A DNA stretch of 64,000 nucleotides, from assembly GCA_022592445.1 (NCBI GenBank), contig JABYQR010000072.1:1-64000 (forward strand), written 5' to 3'. The notes beneath the pieces are model-generated. The model did no database searches. It saw only the letters and a list, made by a program, of their open reading frames with translations, and had not been told where the DNA came from. Numbering within the stretch: position 1 is the stretch's first letter; every line of letters starts with the position of its first letter. Both the position numbers and the translations under genes were made by a program. Source of the DNA: Cytidiella melzeri (lineage: Eukaryota; Basidiomycota; Agaricomycetes; Polyporales; Irpicaceae). Positions 10,003 to 20,548 of the stretch are shown here, one piece after another.

Positions 10003-10530
10003 GAGTGTCAAGCAAGTGAGCCCAAGGTGCAAAGGAAGAGAGCATGGTTATTATATAACTGTATGTAAGACATGTTGTTATTCCAGGGTCCACCAAGTGA
10101 TGTGCCAATGTGCACATCCGCGGTCGGCTGCATCTCCCGCCTGACGCCGCCTGCATCCGTTTCTATTTCTGTTTGTACTTGTACGTTCTGTCTCGGTCTC
10201 GACTCGTTCTATGGCACGTATGTTTTATTTTACTATTCCGCCCCCACTTTGTTTTGCAAACCCACTCATAATGACTTCACACCTGCTTTCTACTTTGTTA
10301 CCTTATTCATGTTTTCCGTGTCTGGTAAAAAGATATATAAACTCATGTATTGTCTCGGTTTTAAAATTATCATATCATTGCTCAATCTTGTGTGCACTCG
10401 ACCTGCTCATTACAATAAGACACAAGTGTCGAGCGAGTGAGCTAAGTACAGGGTCAGCATATGTACATACTGCAAATGCAAGGGAGATGAAGCATACCCC
10501 AAGGTGCAAAGGAAGAGAGCACAATGGGGG
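10003..10530. repeat. Direct repeats around an LTR-like segment
   Basis: The phrase AAGACAC(G/A)AGTGTC(A/G)AGC(A/G)AGTGAGC occurs at about 10002 and 10425, and CCCAAGGTGCAAAGGAAGAG at about 10022 and 10499. Between them lies a T-rich segment with a TATATAAA box (about 10331) and an AATAAG near 10420, which looks like a solo LTR. An open frame over it (10072-10440) has no recognisable protein. Confidence 0.4.
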
Positions 10531-10531
10531 G

Positions 10532-11330
10532 TGTCGTGGATGGCCCAACTAGCCCTTATTTTTCGCAATTTACCTCTTGTTTTTATCTGTAAAACCTTGG
10601 GCTGCAACCCAGTTGCAACCCTCTCTACACAAACTCCTTGCACATCTACTAAGTGCCTGTATCACATGGCTTAGATGCTCCACACGGTCACGTTACTTGC
10701 TACTACATCACACTGGCATGTGACTTAGCTTAAGTAAGACCACATGGCTACAAACACATGGCTCAGCCCATAGCTAGGGTTTGACCTCATAGATACCGTT
10801 CACATGGACTCCTTTTGTTCTTTCCCTATTGTTCTCTTTATGGAAGAATGTTCTCACAGGTGTGGAAATGGAATACAATGGTTGGTCTCCTTTTAGATAG
10901 ATTCTTTCACGGGTAGAGTTCTTGGTAAAGTCTAGACAATAGCTATTATTCTCCTTTAGGTAGTTCTTTTGTTCTTTGTTCACACGGCTTCTTGCAAAGC
11001 CTGCCCTTAACATGGTCTGTGCACAGGTCCCTGAAGTCTATATATACAGCTGCATGTACACTCCTAGCCCCCCATCTCAACCTCTTGGTCTTTACTGGGC
11101 TAGGTAAGCAAAACTTCTCTTGTACTACATATCAGGTAGTATCAATAACTAACTTGGTCTTTACTGGGCTAGATACTTGAACAAAGTCTGGCAGCTGGTA
11201 AGAGCATTGTGCTTCACGCCTGCCACCACCTCCTTGTTGATATCTACTCTATGTCCCTGTTTGTCCCGTCAAGCCCCATCTCCATGTCAAACAAGGGACC
11301 TTGTCCATGAGCGATGAGACACTGAGTCAC
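10532..11330 (+). mobile_element. LTR element E, copy 1 (5' LTR plus start of internal region)
   Basis: Starts TGTCGTGGATGG and is a direct repeat of 18360-19160. The LTR part ends at about 11175. Homology continues about 150 bp beyond that point, including a CTGGTAAGAGCATTG stretch resembling a decayed initiator-Met tRNA primer site. This is therefore a 5' end fragment and not one member of an LTR pair with 18360. No coding part remains. Confidence 0.65.
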
Positions 11331-11499
11331 GCTTCAAACTAAGTACAACCTTAAAGACAACACAACCAACCACGAAGTGGCAATAGAAGTGTAAAGGTGT
11401 GGAAGCGCAGAAGTGTTAAAGTAATGCGAGGTGGTCTAAGAGTCCTAGTTTTACCTGTGCTGTAAAGAGCGACAAGGTTTGTGATATAGGTTTATGTGA

Positions 11500-12600
11500 A
11501 AGGAGCTAGACGGGCAAACTACCACGCGTATCGCGGGTAAAAGGGCAAGTCGGCGCGGTGAAAGCGAAAGAGTTTAGCGCGGCTCAAAGAGACCGCGCGG
11601 GAGACATTGCAACTTCTAGTAAAACGGCGCGCGGAGAGACACGGATGGTAAAAGCAGACGCAGTATGAATCTCGAACACAAAATGCGGGCGCAGTGAAAG
11701 TGAAATGCAGTAAACTCGATGCAGTGAAGGTGAAACGCAGACGCAGTAACACAGTAAAATAACGCAGTTAAGAAGCAAACGCAGTATAACAAAACTGAAA
11801 GGAACCGTAAGAGAAAGACAAGCTAATGGAGCGCGAGTCGCAGCGTAAGGCTATATGAGGCTGCAGTCAATTTGACTCAATAGACTGCGCGCGGGGGCGG
11901 TAGTGTAGAACAACACCTCCCGAACGGCGATGCATATTGCAAGCGAATGCGTGGCCAACAACAATGTTGGTAGAGCTGGTAAGATTGAACTGCACTAGTT
12001 TGCACTGGTAGTCCTTGCCTCCAAAGTCTGGTGACAGCCAACAATCTGGGTGTGGCGCGCGTGGGTGATCGCAGTCGAGCGGGACAAAAGGTCCTGAACG
12101 CAGTCGAGCGGGAAAAAAGGTCCTGAACGCAGGGGAATTGGGTGGTCGCTCTGAGTGTCGCAATAGGAGCAGTTATCAAGCGAGTCCGCGACGGAGGCAA
12201 CGGATGACGCTGGCGAGGGTGATTTAGGAGTAGATCTCTCAGGGGAGACCGTAGGCGCTGCTGAGGGTTCTGGCGGCGGCGTGGGCGCAGGGATGATGGG
12301 GTAGCGGCGAAGAACCTCGCGCAGGCGCGGGCGGTAAGGGCAGCAACCGTCTGGTAAGTGGGGAACGGTGGGACAGTAACGGCAGACTTGAGGCGGGTTG
12401 TCGTTGGTAGGCGCAGCGGACATAAATGTGGAGAAATATGCAGTGAGACAACGCAGGAGAGGCTACAGCTATTGGTGCGAAGAGACTCCCTCGATGCGAG
12501 CGCAAAGCGTAAAATGAACTCTGAGAACTGGGGTGGGGATTGATTGATTTTCTACGCAGTACAGGCAACATCTTTTTATATACCCTAAGGACCCTCTCCT
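11500..12600 (-). other. Decayed repeat with a proline-rich ORF (11995-12423) and upstream TATA
   Basis: On the minus strand TATATAAAAA (about 12585) precedes an ATG at 12423. The 142-residue frame starts MSAAPTNDNPPQ and holds CRYCPTVPHLPDGCCPYRPR, then Pro/Ser-rich sequence. A 33-bp unit (CGCAGTCGAGCGGGA...) occurs twice at 12068-12133. Farther left, 11640-11790, the motif ACGCAGT recurs at irregular spacing. It looks like the 5' part of an unrecognised retroelement rather than a host gene. Confidence 0.35.
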
Positions 12601-13157
12601 AAACCTTTCCTTCTATGTCCTAAATCCAAACGCAAGAGCGAGGAAACATGGTGGCAGAATACTTCCGTCTGCGGAGGAAAAATGTCCAGCAAGTCGACGC
12701 CTGGCAGGACACAGCGTTGGTCGACGCGGAGAAGCGGCGCGTGCCCTTGCACTGAAGAGGCGCCAACCGTCGCGAGCAGGTGATGAGGCGCCGTCCAGGA
12801 GTTGCACAGCGTGGCGTGATAGGAGTCTTCCTGAAACGGGGTTCGCGAGTCAAGTTTCTTCTACCGTTGGTCCGACCCGCGTCTGAAACACTTGGTGGCT
12901 GGCCGGCCCATGCTCTGATGCAAAAGGGGCGTGTCTGTGAGTCAGAGTTTGGTGCGATTCCTTGGCCTCGGATGTGTCCGGCGCATTGCTGCTCCCTGGT
13001 CTAGTCCTCGGATCCTCGGCAAAGTCCTCGTAACCTCGGCAAACTCCTCGTGCCCGTGACACTGGGAAAATGGAGGGATTTGCCGCTCAGGATGACGCGG
13101 GCCGCGCAAATGGCAGGCTGCTGCCGGGTCTCCGTGCCTGGCCGATTTCCGGGCGTA
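12601..13157. other. No gene seen; short CTCGG(C/T)AAA repeats
   Basis: No frame with recognisable protein. A CCTCGGCAAA(G/C)TCCTCG-type unit is repeated three times at about 13003-13050. Confidence 0.4.
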
Positions 13158-13960
13158 TCAGCGAGAGCTGGAAATATCAATACATTCATCTTCCTCTTCT
13201 CCTTCCTCAACCTCCTCATCATCTTTCCATTGAGAACTGCCCCAGAATGTGCCTGAGTCAGAATCATTGTCACTTTCACCACCTGTGCTGTGATCTTCTT
13301 GATCAATGGACTTAGAGTTGCGAGCTGGGAGTTTGATTTTTGGAATGGCAGTAGTGATAGGAAGAGGTTGACCCTGAACAGTAAGTCTGACACGTGCAAA
13401 TGGCTTTTCTGGGGTGGTGAAATGATTAATATCACAATGTGTACTCTTAGAACACAAGACTTGCGTGTAAGCTGTTTGAAAGTTACGAGTGTAGGGGATG
13501 ACTAGGAGAGTCAACTAACTCTGGGAGTAAGTGTCTTGTTATTTCTCTGCTCTCTAGGAGCGGTATATATACATGTCTGTAACTAGATTACTAATGCTAC
13601 AGTAATGTCATATGAGTAAGGATTGGTAAGGATTGGTAATCCTATGAGTAATGATTGGTAATGCACAGTCCTGCTTGCTAATACTACTGAATAGAGAATG
13701 TAAGCGATGACTGAGCATCCTACATAACTGAATGGTGCTGACTGAGCCTTTAGTAAGCTCAATACATTTGGTATATGAAATATGAGTCATGCAGAAGCCT
13801 CATGGTACTTCTGCTATTCAGTCATGGAAACTACTGGAACACGATGCCATATGGTGCAAGTATCGCATCGTGTGTGACCATAAGGATGGTGGAATCACAT
13901 GCTATGTACTATCTGATCTTATCTATCTACATATCTAATCTACATTGTCCATAGATCTGA
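13158..13960 (-). mobile_element. LTR-like region with an acidic ORF (13158-13514)
   Basis: Minus-strand TATATATAC near 13570, a following short leader and an ORF from 13514 look like LTR, leader and first ORF of a retroelement. The 118-residue frame ends in an acidic Ser/Asp/Glu-rich tail (EEVEEGEEEDECIDISSSR). GGATTGGTAA is repeated at 13620-13660. I do not recognise the protein. Confidence 0.3.
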
Positions 13961-14060
13961 TGTCCGATAATCAGCGATACAATCTCGCTTTGACATAAGC
14001 AATGCAAACAGAAGAAAAACCTGTGCAAGTTGAGGACAACAGAAGCATAGGCTGGCAGAG

Positions 14061-14402
14061 GTATAAATAGAGCTTTACCAGAAAAGAGACAGGGTGGCTG
14101 TCCCAAAGGCCGTCTAAATAACCCTGATACACTACGAAACATGTGTGAGTATGTGAGCAGTGCAAAAAGAATAAACAAAGAGCCTGACAGAGGCATAAAT
14201 AGAGCTTTACTGGAAAAGGGGAATTGGAAGATCTACAATGCCATCAGTGAGTTTTGTACACTATGTAACAGTCTTATATACCAAACTATGTACTCTCTTA
14301 TATACTAAGATATGTACCCTCTTAATTATATCTGCTACGCTATGTAATTGCCTAAGATTACAATGTGTACTAGCTATTGATGAGCTCACAAATTGCCCAA
14401 GC
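14061..14402 (-). repeat. Dispersed repeat R, copy 2
   Basis: Inverted copy of 9028-9367, with the same three ~20-bp TATATAAG-containing units and the same end at GTATAAATAGAGC. The two copies lie 5 kb apart with opposite orientation and could pair as an inverted repeat. Confidence 0.65.
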
Positions 14403-16173
14403 ACTTTGATCACAATCGCTTTATAGACAGTAGAATACGAAAGGAAAGTAGCACAGGTGTACTTTGTCTGCCATAGGGCGCTGCCCTCGAGGACAATAAA
14501 CAAGGAGGAAAAAAAAAAAATGCCCAAGTCCCCCGCCAAGCTCTCGGTGTGCCGCGATCAGCCCGCGCCTAGCGTGGGTGGGAGATTAACGTCAAGTGGT
14601 GATCTTCGGAGATTGGATTTGTTAGGGGTGAGCACCCGACACGCGGTGCCCGGAAGATGTGATAGGAGTATGCAGAGAGGTGAGAGTGTCGAGTTTGGCT
14701 GTTGTCGGGGCGATATGCGCAGGGTAGGGTTTGGAAAGTTCGAGCTATGTCAGCGTCGGCCACAGCGCTAAGTCTAGGCCACGCGAGATCGCCCACAGAA
14801 GGAGTCGGGTCGGGAAACAAAGATGAATAGAGAGACGAGGATAGATACAGAACGAGACTGTAGCCGGGGTAAAGACCAGCTCGAACTTAGGGTTCGAGCT
14901 GTGGAAGGCAACCTTATATACCTATGGACACGGCGGAAGTATCGTAGATAATCTTGTAGCTAATATGGACAACCGTCGGTGAATGTCTATAAAAGGAAAA
15001 GAGGGCGCGATGATAGTCTCGTGGTCCTCAACCGTGACAGCCAAGGCGTCCTTGAACCATGACTCCATTCTAGTGCAACTCACCCTGCAAAGACTGAAAA
15101 GCATTTTTCTACGACAAGCAGGGCGAGCATGATTGCCCTGATGTTGACTGACACTATTTCAGGCCTCACCAGTCTCTAGTCATGTTAGGAGGTTTCGTAG
15201 GGTGGGGAGTCATGTCCAGAGGTGCGAATAGGTATGACTCGTCTCATGATCGAACTTTGCCCCTTCTTACCAAAAAGAAACCCTCAATTATATGTTAGCT
15301 AGCTTTGTCTATACGTGAATATGTCAGAGCCTGCGGTCGTTGGATGTTTTGAAGGCCAATACGCTCGCGCTATCCTGGCATGCGTGTAGAACCTGACGAT
15401 TTACAAGTCTTACTTGACGACGCGGCAGTGAAATCCCTATACTCTGGACGCGGAGCTTTCGTACGCAGAGCAGGTCTCTCTGCAATTCAACCTAATTAAC
15501 TGCAGAAGCATCGCGCCGTCAATGAGGTACGCTGAACCGTTACAACCAATTTTAGTGATTTGTTGAAATGTTCGCTCAAGAATCTCTTGTCGCTGCGCTA
15601 CAGGCCGTGACAACTGCAAGCTACCACATTCGACGCATCGCTTCCTCCCAATCCCCTGAATAATGATATAATACTGCTGTCATACCGTAAGGCAGCTAAT
15701 TGTATATGTACGTCCACCCCATCGACAGCATCGGCAAAAGTTGCTTTATATCCCTAACTACCTCTGCTACAGAAATATTTGAACAAGTACTGTCTATGCA
15801 AAGTTTTCCATTGTGCTCTTTCGCGGCACGTTTCTCCCACGACTGTTGCCAGCTCGTCATTCCCTGTGCTTTCCTACCCGAGCCAGGCTCAGCGATACTC
15901 GAGTGACTGACGATGATACAGAGAGAATCGGACTGACTAGGACCCACTGAGTCCCAGCCCTGCGTCTAACGAGTATATCTTGCTCTCAAACAGTACAATG
16001 CACTCGGGAGCAAAGCCGTACGAGCGCTCTTCGGGAATTGACGTTTCTCTCACAGACACGCCAGTTTCGAGTTTCCGTTTTTGAATTCATACTGTACAAT
16101 CCTGGGCCTGTAGATCAAGGCCAAGGAGGGTCAACGGATTTGCCGGTACAGATCATCCGTAATAGGGTTCAAC
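14403..16173. other. No gene seen
   Basis: Only short frames without recognisable protein. A run of 12 A residues ends at about 14520. The stretch is moderately G+C-rich around 14540-14830. It leads into the promoter of the dioxygenase gene. Confidence 0.4.
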
Positions 16174-16183
16174 TATATATAAG
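16174..16183 (+). promoter_or_regulatory. TATA box of the dioxygenase gene
   Basis: TATATATAAG lies 90 bp upstream of the ATG at 16264. Confidence 0.5.
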
Positions 16184-16263
16184 AATGCATTCCAAAAGTA
16201 TACGACTCTCACAGCTCTGACCGTGCCCCTCGACCTACTAACGACCAGACAAGGACCTTGAAG

Positions 16264-17593
16264 ATGGTTTCTGCTGCCAAGATGAAAGACCCCCTCCGAG
16301 TCGGCAAGGCCATTCGCGCGCAGCTTGAGCACGAGATTCCGAAAGACCTCCCGCTGGACAAAGATTTCAAAGTGAGTCCAAACAGCTGAGGTATTGCTGC
16401 AACATACGAACTGAACATTGACTTCGTCTGCTACAGGAAGGAACAGAATATACCATCACAGACCATGTCAACCAGCTTCAAGAGCGGCTATGCCCCGACC
16501 CCCGATCGCTGCAGCTCTGCACGTCTCTCGTCAATCATCTCCACGCCTTTGCACGAGAAACAAAGCCTACGCATCAGGAATGGCTCACTACCATCCAGTA
16601 TCTCACTAGAGCAGGAAAAGAGAGCACGGAGTTCAAGAACGAGTTCATCCTCTTGAGCGATTGTCTTGGGATTAGCGCGTTGCTCGACGAGCTTTCTCAT
16701 CCGAAACCAGAGGTACGTCAAAGATGGGCATTGCATGATACGATCTGTGTGTAACAGCCGCACAGGGTTGCACAGAAAGCTGCGAGCCAGGTCCATTCTA
16801 CACCACAGATGCTCCGGAACTACCGTCTGGCTCGTCTGTCTCATGCGAGGGAACAATCGGTGAACCCATGTTCTTCCAGGCGACAGTCAAGAACACAAAG
16901 GGCGAACCCATCAAAGGAGTCAAGGCCGATATGGTCTGTCATTATAGCTCTCCTATACCCTTTGACTAACATGAACGGCATGCAGTGGCAAGCTGACGGA
17001 GATGGCTTGTACGACGTACAATATCCGAACCGGACAGAGGCCAACGATCGGGCACGTATAGTCGCTGAACCCGATGGTACCTTCAGCTATCGCGGTATCC
17101 TACCTACCGCGTATCCTATAGTGAGTACATTCAGCTATACAACTGCACGGCATGTGACTACAATTTTTTTGCTTACAGCCTGATGATGGACCGATTGGCG
17201 ACTTCCTTCGTGCCATGGGACGTCACCCACATCGGTCTTCACATATTCATTTCATGATTACCGCACCAGGCTACGACGAGTACGTCACAGGCTTCCTTTT
17301 CAGTGGGTCAGCGATGGTACTGACCACAACACTTTTTTCCTTTGTTCTTTTCGAGTTTAACGACAGCGCTCTATCCCTCTCACTCTCCTTTTCTCGGTAC
17401 AGACCCTGTCTTTGCGACGAAAAAGTCACTAGTGAGCGATGTGAAGGAAGAGAAAGACCCAAAGAAATGGACGGAAATGGGGTTCAGAGCGGATGAAGTG
17501 ACCACTGGGAGAGTGTGGGTGTGGACATATCAGTTCGTTCTCGCGTCGGAGGAGGAGGTCAATGCGCTACAAAGAGAACCTTCCAAGCTGTAA
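16264..17593 (+). CDS. Intradiol ring-cleavage dioxygenase
   Basis: Six exons (16264-16371, 16437-16712, 16766-16933, 16986-17120, 17179-17279, 17356-17593) join to a 341-residue protein with all phases closed. It is a non-haem Fe(III) enzyme that opens a catechol-type ring between the two hydroxyls, probably in the cytosol because no signal peptide is seen. An N-terminal dimerisation region (about 40-145, ending GCTESCEPGPFYT) is followed by the beta-sandwich core. The four iron ligands of the family fit Tyr193 (GLYDVQ), Tyr227 (PTAYPIP), His251 and His253 (SSHIHF). The PTAYPIP...RHPHRSSHIHF pattern is closest, to my memory, to hydroxyquinol/catechol 1,2-dioxygenases, which work in aromatic and lignin-fragment breakdown. 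Which substrate it uses cannot be told. It is an isolated host gene in a transposon-rich stretch. Confidence 0.93.
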
Positions 17594-17877
17594 CCTTATC
17601 ACAGTCGTTAGTGTGTCTCTCCAAAATGCCACGACTCGCGGGTTTATAGCAGTGGGCTAGTTGGTGAGCTTGGAGTTAACCAGCAGAGTGCACGTCAACA
17701 AGAAAACTGCTGTGTTCTCCGAGACAATCAGAAGTATTGCAGGCTAAAGCCTACGTTGTAATGGGTCTGCTCTTGAGCCCCTCCTGGCGATTGAATATTT
17801 TTTCGTCTGAATCATTGTCAACCTTGAAAATCACATAGTATTATCACCGCACATCAGGGTCCATTATTATTGAAAAA
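17594..17877. other. 3' flank of the dioxygenase gene
   Basis: Nothing recognised; becomes A+T-rich towards the direct repeat at 17878. Confidence 0.4.
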
Positions 17878-18029
17878 TAGTTGTTAAATATCTTGAATAT
17901 TATTCACCTATTGTGCGAATATCCTTGGTGCCCAATATTGGTGAGATATTCTGTAAGAAAATGTGCGGGACGTCAACAGCTAGCGCTGCGCGCGCGCTAT
18001 ATGATTGACATACTTGAATTCGAACGAAT
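17878..18029 (+). repeat. 152-bp direct repeat, left copy
   Basis: Nearly the same as 19247-19405 (which has an extra GTATACT-like 7-bp insertion). It contains the palindrome CCAATATTGG and ends TTGAATTCGAACGAAT. The pair brackets 1.2 kb that includes element E copy 2. Confidence 0.85.
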
Positions 18030-18125
18030 GTTAACGTTATGTGTGTAATTTGTTATCATAATCATGTACAGGTACAGAGTGGATATACAAAGTCACCGGG
18101 GAAAAGTTCAAAGTAACGTCTGCAT

Positions 18126-18329
18126 CTCTTCAAACACTGGAACTAGAGCTCGTGCCTAAAGCGATTGTGCTTGGAGGCAGCTGGTTCTGATGCGGGGGGC
18201 GTGGGCCAACAGGCTTGAGGCAACACTCTCTTCGAACACTGGAACTAGAGCTCGTGCCTGATGCGTTTGTGCTTGGAGGAAGCTGGTTCCGAGTCGGGGG
18301 GCGTGGGCCAACAGGCTTGAGGCAACGCT
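18126..18329. repeat. Two tandem 102-bp units
   Basis: Units at 18126-18227 and 18228-18329 start CTCTTC(A/G)AACACTGG and differ at a few positions. A partial third unit starts at 18330. On the minus strand each could encode a Pro/Ser-rich repeat, but no gene context supports this. Confidence 0.85.
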
Positions 18330-18359
18330 CTCTTCGACTTATTTTATTTGAGCTCGTAC

Positions 18360-19160
18360 TGTCATGGATGGCCTGACTAGCCCTTAATTTTCGCAATTTA
18401 CCTCTTGTTTTTATCTGTAAAACTCCGGGCTACAACCTAGTTTCAATTCTCTTTGCATAAACTCCTTTGCACGTCTATTAAGCGCCCGTATCACGTGGCT
18501 TAGACGCTCCACACGGTCACATTACTTGCTACTACGTCACACTGGCATGTGACTTAGCTTAAGTAAGACCACATGGCTACAAGCACATGGCTCAGCCCAT
18601 AGCTAGGGTTTGACGTCATAGATACTGTCCACATGGGCTCCTTATTGTTCTTTCCTTATTGTTCTCTTTATGGAAGGATGTTCTCACAGGTGTGGGAATG
18701 GAATACAATAGTTGGTCTCCTTTTAGATAGATTCTCTCACGGGTAGAGTTCTTGGCAAAGGTCTAGACAATAGCTATTGTTCTCCTTTAGGTAGTTCTTT
18801 TGTTCTTCGTTCACATGGCTTCTTGCGAAGCCTGCCCTTAACATGGTCTGTGCACAGGTCCCTGAAGTCTATATATACAGCTGCATGTACACTCCTAGCC
18901 CCCCATCTCAACCTCTTGGTCTTTACTGGGCTAGGTAAGCAAAACTTCTCTTGTACTACATATCAGGTAGTATCAATAACTAACTTGGTCTTTACTGGGC
19001 TAGACATCTGCATAAGGTTTATAGCTGGTGAGAGTATTGAGCTTCACGCCTACCACCACCACTTCGTCGTCATCCACTTCGTGTCCCTGTTTGTCTCATC
19101 GAGCCTTGTCTCCGTGTCACGTACGGAACCTCCAATTCTTCCTGCAAATGAAGTACTCAG
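18360..19160 (+). mobile_element. LTR element E, copy 2 (5' LTR plus start of internal region)
   Basis: Direct repeat of 10532-11330. The LTR is best read as TGTCATGG...CTAGACA, 18360-19006 (647 bp). A primer-site-like CTGGTGAGAG stretch follows at about 19025. Homology with copy 1 fades after about 19160. No coding part is left. Confidence 0.65.
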
Positions 19161-19246
19161 AGAATGTGTTCTTGTTCGAGAGTCGACTTACTAGCATCCA
19201 CAAGATTCTCTGCGAACGAGAGTCGTTCAGGTAGTGAAGGACAAGC

Positions 19247-19405
19247 TAGTTGTTAAATATCTTGAATATTATTTACCTATTGTGCAAATATCCTTGGTGC
19301 CCAATATTGGTGAGATATTCTGTAAGGAAATGTGCGGGACGTCAACAGCTAGCGCTGCGCACGCGCTGTATACTATATGATTGACATACTTGAATTCGAA
19401 CGAAT
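19247..19405 (+). repeat. 152-bp direct repeat, right copy (159 bp)
   Basis: Copy of 17878-18029. It lies directly upstream of the ATG at 19428, so it probably includes promoter sequence of that gene. Confidence 0.85.
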
Positions 19406-19427
19406 ACATCGCACCAAGACACTCACA

Positions 19428-20218
19428 ATGTCAGAAGCACCACTGGAATCTCGGCTCGCATGGAAGAAGGTCGAGCCAGTCATTCAGGGCGATCCGGACT
19501 CGCACGCTGCCCTTAAGCAAGTGATTTCGTTGGCGGAATCTTTCGTCGCGCTCAAAGACGGCTTCAATGGCGACGATAACATGTCCGTCAACATTGTCGA
19601 TTTCGCCTGCACGGTAGAGATGTGTATCACTCAGGCATGCATGGTAACGAGTGCGCAAGAGCTTTCCTTTGCATGCCGGAAGCTTGTGAAGTCTGTCGAG
19701 CTTCTTTGGCAGCGGCGCACCGAGCATATATGCATGCAATCGTAAGTACAAATGTATCTGCAGTTGACGAAATAACTGATGTTCGTCTTGTTAATGTCAA
19801 GAACATCCCTGGCTCTGCCGGAAACTGTCAATATCTGTGGTTTGCCTGTGCAGCGCTCTCTCGCTCGCTACAAGTGAGTATCATGAATTTGGTATGCGCT
19901 CTCATGTCTGAAGATCAACAGACAAACTACTCTCGATGACTACTTCACTGTGACACAAAAACTGCCACATAATCAGCGCCGTGCCATTTCTCCGCAGGCT
20001 CAACGGTCAGTGTCTCACCTCCAAAACTGCTCGGTATGAACAGCTCTCACACATTCATTCACAGACTCCCCTTGTTTCGCCAACTCCCAATTGACCTTTA
20101 CTTTTACATTGTCGCTCCAGTTTCGAGATTCAAGTATCCGGCATTGGACGTGTTGTCGGTGCCGTCTGGATATCATACGAGCACGCGAGCTGGAATGTAT
20201 GATCTCAATTCACTGTAA
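19428..20218 (+). CDS. Unrecognised multi-exon gene (tentative)
   Basis: The first exon starts ATG 19428 (MSEAPLESRLAWKKVEPVIQ) and is clearly codon-like for about 105 residues. It contains two hydrophobic/amphipathic helices (LKQVISLAESFVALKDGF, VNIVDFACTVEMCITQACM). GTAAGT at 19742, GTGAGT near 19871 and several CAG acceptors suggest small introns. A last open piece (20062-20218) ends GMYDLNSL. I could not close one model through to the end, so it may also be a gene fragment. No known domain seen. Its upstream region is the duplicated block 19247-19405. Confidence 0.35.
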
Positions 20219-20548
20219 TAGACATTATACGCACAACAAAGTATAGCATGATTTTGAGTGCACTCTGTTGCGGTGGAGGACTTGGAAATTGGCTCACCAG
20301 GCATCGAATAAGTTCCATTTTACGTATACACTCTGCGCGTGACTGGATAGAATGGGCACGTACCAATAGCGACAGTCAGCAAAGACCATATTGCCATGTC
20401 TGAACAGAGTGCGAAGCCCCACTGCACTCAGTGTACCAGCGCGCAATCCTGACATTCCAGTCTACTGATTAGCATACGTTTCCAAAATATATGACAGTCC
20501 CAGCGTAGAAAACAGACAACATGGAGGACATGACGATGAAGCGCGAAG
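20219..20548. other. No gene seen
   Basis: Short intergenic stretch between two tail-to-tail genes. Confidence 0.4.

Noticed and set aside
10532..19006. One 8.5-kb LTR retrotransposon with LTRs at 10532 and 18360
   Set aside because: Homology between the two copies runs past the LTR ends in the same direction, and the stretch between contains no gag/pol but a host dioxygenase.
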